DNA of 64,000 bases, taken from positions 1-64,000 of the forward strand of contig NZ_JACHXM010000014.1 in NCBI RefSeq assembly GCF_014192055.1, given 5' to 3'. Shown here one piece after another: positions 58,740-64,000 of the stretch. This stretch comes from Halomonas organivorans (lineage in GTDB: Bacteria; Pseudomonadota; Gammaproteobacteria; Pseudomonadales; Halomonadaceae). The notes below the pieces were generated by a model. The model searched no databases and was not told the origin of the DNA. It saw only the letters and a list, made by a program, of their open reading frames with translations. The position numbers and the translations under genes were made by a program. Every line of letters begins with the position of its first letter. The first letter of the stretch is position 1.

Positions 58740-60392
58740 TCAGCCGCCCCGGCAGTCGCGCGTCAGGTCACGCTCGGGCTGCAGCACCCGCGTCTCCACG
58801 CCCAGCACGCCCAGCACGGTATGGAACAGGTTGGCGTGGCTCGCTGGCCGCTTGGCCCGTTCGGCCAGGCAACTGTCGTCCAGCCCTGCCGTGGCGTCGA
58901 ACCCGGCTGACGACCACCACACCATCGGCACATGGGTCTGCTCGTCGGGCGCGATGGCATAGGGCAGGCCGTGGAGATACAGCCCGTGCTCGCCCAGCGA
59001 CTCGCCGTGATCGGCGACATAGAGCATCGCCGTGTCCACCCCCGGCAGGGATGCGAGATCCCCGATCAAGCCGTCGAGCAGCGCATCGGTGTAGCGCACG
59101 GCGTTGTCGTAGCTGTTCACCACCGCCTGGCGATCGCACTGGCTCAGCTCGGCGCTGTCGCAGGTCGGAGTATAGACGCGGTAATCATCGGGATAGCGGG
59201 CATAGTAGCTGGGGCCGTGGTTACCGAGCTGATGCAGCACCAGCACCGTATCCCGGTCGACGCCTTTGGCCACCCGGGCCGCCTCCTCGAACAGGGCACC
59301 GTCCAGGCATTCGCCGTCCGGGCACTGGGCGGGATGATCCTGCGCGGCGATCTGGCGCGTTTCCACGCCCTGGCAGACGCCCTTGCAGCCGGACTGGTTG
59401 TCCAGCCACAGCACCCGAAAACCGGCATGGGACAGCACGTCCAGCAGCGATTCGTGGCTCTTGATCTCGCGCTCGCTCTGTTCGCCGCGGCCGCCCGGCG
59501 CGAACATGCAGGGCACCGACACCGCGGTGCTGGTGCCGCAGCTGCTGACGTCGGTGAAATTGACCAGGTCACGCTCGGCCAACCGCGGCGTGGTCTGGCG
59601 TTCATAGCCGTCCAGCCCCCAATCGGCGGCGCGCATCGTCTCGCCGACCACCAGCACCAGCAGGCGCGGCTTGTCGCCCTCCACGCCCTTCACCGCATCC
59701 TCGCCGAGCGGCAAACGCTCGGCAGGCAGCGGATCGCTGGCCGCCATCACCTGCCCGGTAGACACCAGCGCGTTGCCCGGCGTGACCAGGTAGCGCAGCG
59801 CTGGCCGATTGCGCATCTCCGAGGACAGCCCCTGATAGCCGATCATCAGCGACGCCGCCAGCACCGCCACGGCGCCGACCAGATAGCCCGAGCGACGCAG
59901 CAGCGCCCTTGGCCAGCGGCTCGCCGTCAATCGCACGCGCCACAGCAGCAGTACCGGCAGGCCGGCATACAGCAGCAGGTACAGGGCAAATGACGGAGTC
60001 AGCAGCTCGCCGGCCTCGCGGGTGTCGGTCTGCAGCACGTTGTCGATCATGGTGGTATCGAAGTGCGTGCCATAGCGAGTAGTGAAGTAGTTCACCACCG
60101 CGGCGAGGATCACCAGCAGGCTCAGCAGCGGCCGCACCGTGTGGCGTGTCATGAACGGCACGAACACCACGAACTGCAGAACGGTCAACACCAGGGCCTC
60201 CACCGACAGGCTTTCCCAGGCGGCCACCGAAACGAGCGGCGCGTCCGCCAGCATGCCGTGCCAGAAAGGCCCGTTGTAGAGCAGCGTGAAGACCACGCAG
60301 ACCAGCAGGGTCAGCGCTTCGGGGGACAACCGAGGAGACGGCAGCCAACGCCGGGTGCGACGAAAGCCCGGGGCATCGGGGAGTGACATCAT
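58740..60392 (-). CDS. eptA: Lipid A phosphoethanolamine transferase (EptA-like)
   Basis: A 550-aa inner-membrane enzyme. Five N-terminal helices (to about residue 190) precede a periplasmic alkaline-phosphatase-fold domain. VVGETMRAADWGLDGY provides a metal ligand, CGTSTAVSVPCMFAP carries the catalytic threonine (about 285), and YVADHGESLGEHGLYLHGLPY provides zinc ligands. It transfers phosphoethanolamine to lipid A, lowering affinity for polymyxin-type peptides. Tandem ATGs overlap the stop of the PAP2 gene. A PmrA-like array precedes the operon. Confidence 0.93.
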   Translation of the reverse strand: MMSLPDAPGFRRTRRWLPSPRLSPEALTLLVCVVFTLLYNGPFWHGMLADAPLVSVAAWESLSVEALVLTVLQFVVFVPFMTRHTVRPLLSLLVILAAVVNYFTTRYGTHFDTTMIDNVLQTDTREAGELLTPSFALYLLLYAGLPVLLLWRVRLTASRWPRALLRRSGYLVGAVAVLAASLMIGYQGLSSEMRNRPALRYLVTPGNALVSTGQVMAASDPLPAERLPLGEDAVKGVEGDKPRLLVLVVGETMRAADWGLDGYERQTTPRLAERDLVNFTDVSSCGTSTAVSVPCMFAPGGRGEQSEREIKSHESLLDVLSHAGFRVLWLDNQSGCKGVCQGVETRQIAAQDHPAQCPDGECLDGALFEEAARVAKGVDRDTVLVLHQLGNHGPSYYARYPDDYRVYTPTCDSAELSQCDRQAVVNSYDNAVRYTDALLDGLIGDLASLPGVDTAMLYVADHGESLGEHGLYLHGLPYAIAPDEQTHVPMVWWSSAGFDATAGLDDSCLAERAKRPASHANLFHTVLGVLGVETRVLQPERDLTRDCRGG

Positions 60393-61120
60393 GCGGGGGT
60401 CTCTGCGAGCGTAAGGGAGGTAACGGGTCGACCCGACAGCAGCCAATGGGCCGCCACGGCGCTGATCGTGGTGCACAGCATCAGCGTCCAGAGGTCATGG
60501 GAGAGAAAGTGAGCGCCGCGCAGCTGCTGGGCGACGCCGAAGACGAGCCCCAACCCCAGGCCGACGGCCAGCCCCCACCAGCGCCAGCGCGGCTGAACGG
60601 CCGTGAGGAAGGGAAACAGCGCGACCCAGGCATAGCCAGCGCTGGCATGCCCGGCGGGAAAACAGGCGGTGTCGGGAAAACCCGCCGGGCGCGCCTCGAA
60701 CAGGCCGATGAACGGCGCCCAGCCACCGTAGCGCGTCAGGTCCCAGGGGCACTCCATGCTGACCAGCTGCTTGAGGGTCGATACCGCCAGCGTCGACCCG
60801 GCCACCGCCAGGAACAGGAACCACAGCGGGCGCCGCCAGGGGCGCAGCGGCGCCAGCCCGTGGCTCAGCGCCAGCGCCAGGATCACCGCGCCGCCCATGG
60901 CCTGGCTGAGATCGCGCCCGCCCTCATGCAACAGGGCCTCGGTGAGCGCACCATGGCGGAGCGACCACTCGCCGCCTTCGAGCCGGTAGAAGAAATCGGC
61001 GAGGCGGAAGTCGAGCCCCAGCCGCGCGAATGCCAGCATCAGCGCGGCAAAGCCCGCCCAGGCCAGCAGCAGGCGAGGCCAGAAGACAGACAAGCGAGAC
61101 GGTGGCAGGGAAGTCGGCAT
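60389..61120 (-). CDS. PAP2-family membrane phosphatase (LpxT/LpxE-like)
   Basis: A 243-aa protein with six helices and the three-part PAP2 active site: KQLVSMECPWDLTRYG (about residue 118), PAGHASAGYAW (about 152) and QQLRGAHFLSHDLW (about 200). Family members dephosphorylate or transfer phosphate on undecaprenyl diphosphate or lipid A. Being translationally coupled to eptA suggests a lipid A 1-phosphate or undecaprenyl substrate. It is first gene of the two-gene operon. Confidence 0.9.
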   Translation of the reverse strand: MPTSLPPSRLSVFWPRLLLAWAGFAALMLAFARLGLDFRLADFFYRLEGGEWSLRHGALTEALLHEGGRDLSQAMGGAVILALALSHGLAPLRPWRRPLWFLFLAVAGSTLAVSTLKQLVSMECPWDLTRYGGWAPFIGLFEARPAGFPDTACFPAGHASAGYAWVALFPFLTAVQPRWRWWGLAVGLGLGLVFGVAQQLRGAHFLSHDLWTLMLCTTISAVAAHWLLSGRPVTSLTLAETPA

Positions 61121-61169
61121 GGTAGCCCCGAGGCGAGGAGGAAAACGCCACGTATCCTGCGCCTCCAGG

Positions 61170-61208
61170 CTTACCCGGGACTTAATCCAAACTTAACCAG
61201 GCCTTAAC
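61170..61208. promoter_or_regulatory. Four-unit PmrA/BasR-like direct-repeat array
   Basis: CTTACC (61170), CTTAAT (61181), CTTAAC (61192) and CTTAAC (61203) recur every 11 bp in the 235-bp gap between the PAP2-eptA operon and the PhoD-like gene. Helical phasing matches OmpR/PhoB-family response-regulator boxes and most resembles PmrA/BasR or QseB sites. It could act on either divergent side. Nothing else is seen in the gap. Confidence 0.65.
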
Positions 61209-61355
61209 GTGGCCATGTTGCGGCGTCGCCGGGCAACGACTCCCGCCAAGCCGCGATTGTCGGCTACCATGGCGCCAGACGGGGCACGCCGCTCTGCCAG
61301 GCCGCCCGCCTCTCATCTGCACGACTGTTCTGCACATTCAGGAAGCGCCTCGACA

Positions 61356-63314
61356 ATGACGTCCGCCGACATCCCCCGCTCCGACCCCGCCGCGTCCCCC
61401 GCCCTTCCGGACGTGCTCGCCGGCCCTATCCTGCGCCGCGTCGACCCGAATCGCCTGCGGATCTGGCTGGTGGGCTCGCGCCACCTGGAAGGTAAGCTGC
61501 TGCTGCATCCCGCGGGTCACGGCCCGCGACGGCTGAGCCTGAACGGGCACCGTGTCCGGCGCCTGCCGCTGGGCCGCCATGCGGTGCTGCACCTGATCGA
61601 TGTGGCGCTGGAGACGCCGCTGCCCACAGGCGTGGTGATTGACTACGACCTGCGGCTGGCCACCGCCGGGGGCGGCGAGACCGGCATCGCCGACTGGGCG
61701 CCGCACCTGCTGCACGAGGGCGCGCACCGCCCCTGCTTCGTGCTGGCCGAGAGCCATCGTCGCCTGCTGCACGGCTCCTGTCGCCGGCCCCACCATGACG
61801 GCCCGGACGCCCTGGTGCGTGCCGACGCCTGGCTCGCCGAGCGCCGCGACGACGCCGAGGCCTGGCCGGCCTGGCTGCTGATGACCGGCGACCAGGTCTA
61901 CGCCGACGACGTGGCCGGCCCCACCCTGGTGGCGATCCACGCCCTGATCCATCGCCTGGGCCTGTTCGACGAGTCGCTGGAAGGCGCCACCGTCGCCGAC
62001 AGCCAGGGCCTCTACGCCGCCGAGTCGACCTACTACCGTCGCGAGGCGCTGCTGCCCGACGTGGCCAGCAGCGCCGATCTGCGCGAACGCTTCTTTGCCG
62101 GCGCCCGCAAGCCGGTGTTCACCTCGGCCCACGCGCACAATCACCTGATGACCTTCGCCGAGGTCATCGCCATGTACCTGCTGGTGTGGTCGCCCGTGCC
62201 CTGGCGACTGGTGACGATGGCACCGCCGGCGCTGGACGAGGCGAACGCCGAGGCCTTCGCCAACGAGACGGCGATCATGGAACGCTTCGTGGAGGGACTA
62301 CCGGCGACCGCCCGACTGCTCGCCCATGTGCCGTCGCTGATGATCTTCGACGACCACGACGTCACCGACGACTGGAACCTCACCGCCGACTGGGAGGCCT
62401 GCGCCTACGGCCACCCCTTCTCGAGGCGCATCCTCGGCAACGCCCTGCTGGCCTATCTGCTGTGCCAGGGCTGGGGCAACGATCCGGACCGCCTGGCGGT
62501 GCCGATGGACGAGGCCGCGGCCCTGCTCGACGCCGCCGAGGCGGCCGACGGCTGGCTGCCCGCCGAGGCGCATGACACCTGTATCCGTCACCTGCAGCGC
62601 TTCGAGGGCTGGGAATTCCAGGTGCCGGGCACGCCCAAGCTGGTGGTGCTGGACACCCGCACCCGCCGCTGGCGCAGCGAACGCAGCCCGCGCAGGCCGT
62701 CGGGGCTGATGGACTGGGAGGCACTCTCGGACTTCCAGCAGCAGCTGCTCGACGCCCCCTCGGTGATCATCGTCTCGCCGGCGCCGATGTTCGGCGTCAA
62801 GCTGATCGAGAGCATCCAGAAGCTGTTCACCCTGATCGGCAAACCACTGCTGGTGGACGCAGAGAACTGGATGGCACACCGCGGCGCGGCCAGCGTGATG
62901 CTCAACATCTTCCGCCACTCGCGCACCCCGGGGCACTACGTCGTGCTGTCCGGCGACGTGCACTACTCCTTCGCCTACGACATCCGCATCCGCCATCGCC
63001 GCTCCGGCCCACGCATCTGGCAGATCACCTCCAGCGGGCTCAAGAACGCCTTCCCCGACACCCTGCTGGATGCCTTCGACCGCGCCAACCGCTGGCTCTA
63101 CGCGCCGCGCTCGCCGCTCAACTGGTTCACCCAGCGCCGGCCGATGCGCATCAAGCCCCGCGACCCGGACCGTGCCCGGGCCGGGGAACGGCTGTGGAAC
63201 GGCGCCGGCATCGGCCTGGTGGAGCTCGACGACCAGGGGTGCCCCAGCGAGATCCGCCAGCTCGACGCCCGAGGCTTCGACGTGACCTTCCCGCCCCCGC
63301 CGGACAAGGACTGA
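61356..63314 (+). CDS. PhoD-like metallophosphatase (alkaline phosphatase D family)
   Basis: A 652-aa protein without a signal peptide. PhoD-type metal motifs appear as HGSCRRPHHD (about residue 143), LLMTGDQVYADDVAG (about 176), IFDDHDVTDDWNLTADW (about 330) and VVLSGDVHYSFAYDIRI (about 528). This resembles the intracellular PhoD-like group rather than secreted Bacillus PhoD, so a phosphodiester or phospholipid substrate is possible. ATG 61356 follows AGGAAG; the open frame extends 49 codons upstream into the repeat array. Confidence 0.85.
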   Translation: MTSADIPRSDPAASPALPDVLAGPILRRVDPNRLRIWLVGSRHLEGKLLLHPAGHGPRRLSLNGHRVRRLPLGRHAVLHLIDVALETPLPTGVVIDYDLRLATAGGGETGIADWAPHLLHEGAHRPCFVLAESHRRLLHGSCRRPHHDGPDALVRADAWLAERRDDAEAWPAWLLMTGDQVYADDVAGPTLVAIHALIHRLGLFDESLEGATVADSQGLYAAESTYYRREALLPDVASSADLRERFFAGARKPVFTSAHAHNHLMTFAEVIAMYLLVWSPVPWRLVTMAPPALDEANAEAFANETAIMERFVEGLPATARLLAHVPSLMIFDDHDVTDDWNLTADWEACAYGHPFSRRILGNALLAYLLCQGWGNDPDRLAVPMDEAAALLDAAEAADGWLPAEAHDTCIRHLQRFEGWEFQVPGTPKLVVLDTRTRRWRSERSPRRPSGLMDWEALSDFQQQLLDAPSVIIVSPAPMFGVKLIESIQKLFTLIGKPLLVDAENWMAHRGAASVMLNIFRHSRTPGHYVVLSGDVHYSFAYDIRIRHRRSGPRIWQITSSGLKNAFPDTLLDAFDRANRWLYAPRSPLNWFTQRRPMRIKPRDPDRARAGERLWNGAGIGLVELDDQGCPSEIRQLDARGFDVTFPPPPDKD

Positions 63315-63345
63315 GCGGGGACGGTACGGCCGGATTCCGAACGGA

Positions 63346-64000
63346 TCAGGCCACGGCGCTGCGGCCGGCCGCGCGACGCCGCACCAGGGCGTCCACCGTC
63401 GCCATCACGATCAGCGAGGCGCCGACCAGCGGGAACAGCACCCCGCCGATGGCCAGCAGCGCCAGCACGCCACGCAGCGGACGGGTATCGGCGGGTGCCG
63501 GCGGCACGCCCAGCCGCCCGGTCGGGCGGCGCTTCCACCACATCACCGCCGAGGATACGCACAGCAGCACGATACCGGCGCAGGCCAGCGCCAGGATCAG
63601 CTGGTTGGCCAGGCCGTACTGCTGCCCCAGGTGGACGTTGATGCCCCACTCCAGGCCACGCCCCAGCGGGCCATAGTCGGCGTAATTCATGTCGAGCAGC
63701 GCCTCGCCGCTGTACTGGTCGAGATGCACCACACGCTGACGGCTCAGGTCGTCCGGATAGACCGAGCCGGTGTAGACGCCCTCGGGCCCGCCCGGCAGGC
63801 TCACTGCATAGCCCGGCGCCAGACCCAGGCCGTCGAAGGTCGCCACCGCACGGTCGAGGCCGATCGCCGCCGCACCCGCGCCCTCGACGTCCGAGATCGG
63901 CAGCTGCGCCTGCTCCAGCGACCAGCTGGTGGCCTCGCGCTCGGCCAGGCGCGCCTCGGACATTGGCACGTTGACGCGCACCCCGTCCGGATAGCCGAAG
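63346..64000 (-). CDS. PepSY-associated TM helix protein (partial, 5' end outside window)
   Basis: The C-terminal 217 residues of a minus-strand protein whose start lies beyond base 64000. It contains a PepSY-like repeat (RVVHLDQYSGEALLDMNYADYG), LGRGLEWGINVHLGQQYGLANQLILALACAGIVLLCVSSAVMWWKRRPTG with the family's membrane histidine and WW-K motif, and two further helices near the end. This is the PiuB/FpvG-like inner-membrane group linked to siderophore-iron or copper reduction. The ligand is not evident. Confidence 0.85.
   Translation of the reverse strand, partial: FGYPDGVRVNVPMSEARLAEREATSWSLEQAQLPISDVEGAGAAAIGLDRAVATFDGLGLAPGYAVSLPGGPEGVYTGSVYPDDLSRQRVVHLDQYSGEALLDMNYADYGPLGRGLEWGINVHLGQQYGLANQLILALACAGIVLLCVSSAVMWWKRRPTGRLGVPPAPADTRPLRGVLALLAIGGVLFPLVGASLIVMATVDALVRRRAAGRSAVA

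Noticed and set aside
1..64000. tRNA, rRNA or prophage genes
   Set aside because: I saw no cloverleaf-type sequence, no rRNA segment and no phage structural or integrase gene on either strand. This was by eye; a tRNA or HMM scan was not run.

Overview
The window looks like chromosome of a GC-rich halophilic gammaproteobacterium, most likely a Halomonas relative. This is inferred from remembered protein resemblance and codon bias, not from a marker gene. Most of it is dense, GC-rich coding sequence. Two stretches are visibly more AT-rich: about 9.7-15.0 kb (porin, TRAP and glycosidase genes) and about 47.1-48.6 kb (cqsA and a small ORF).

1-7.1 kb holds a 7-bp tandem repeat, a glutathionyl-hydroquinone reductase, a divergent LysR/pirin pair, an M23 murein endopeptidase and an ABC exporter. 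7.1-25 kb is a catabolic island. kduI-kduD, an IclR regulator, a KdgM-type porin, a TRAP transporter, a GH105 unsaturated-uronyl hydrolase and a TIM-barrel isomerase handle unsaturated uronate oligosaccharides. They are followed by a complete non-phosphorylative L-rhamnose pathway (mutarotase, 1-dehydrogenase, lactonase, dehydratase, aldolase, lactaldehyde dehydrogenase). That pathway is co-oriented with an NCS1 permease and a 61-aa membrane protein. Together they would let the cell import a uronyl-rhamnose fragment (from rhamnogalacturonan or ulvan), split it and oxidise both halves. No polysaccharide lyase is present here.

25-28.6 kb has a LysR gene and two L,D-transpeptidase-fold proteins. 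28.6-44.6 kb is an assimilatory nitrate/nitrite locus: two tandem NarK/NasA-type transporters, cobA (siroheme), nasA, nasT-nasS, a NasC-like flavoprotein and nirBD. Four transcription units share the same upstream layout: an NtrC-like dyad about 85-120 bp upstream of a sigma-54-like promoter, then a leader hairpin with an AACGNC hexaloop, as expected for the ANTAR antiterminator NasT. The promoter match is strong at three units and weak at nasC-nirBD. SDR, peroxiredoxin, GFA and GNAT genes sit within the locus.

44.6-64 kb holds a PIN-PhoH ATPase, a zinc-ribbon protein and a CqsA homologue (CAI-1-type alpha-hydroxyketone autoinducer synthase) with no sensor nearby. It continues with an esterase, an SLC13 permease, a cold-shock protein, a GMC oxidoreductase, a CBS protein and an FMN glutamate-synthase-like protein. 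After these come mntP behind a yybP-ykoY Mn riboswitch, a CDF transporter, an HPP protein, a PAP2-EptA lipid A modification pair, a PhoD-like phosphatase and a PepSY protein cut by the window end. Direct CTTAA-type repeats in 11-bp phase (PmrA/BasR-like boxes) lie at 54.45 kb and 61.17 kb.
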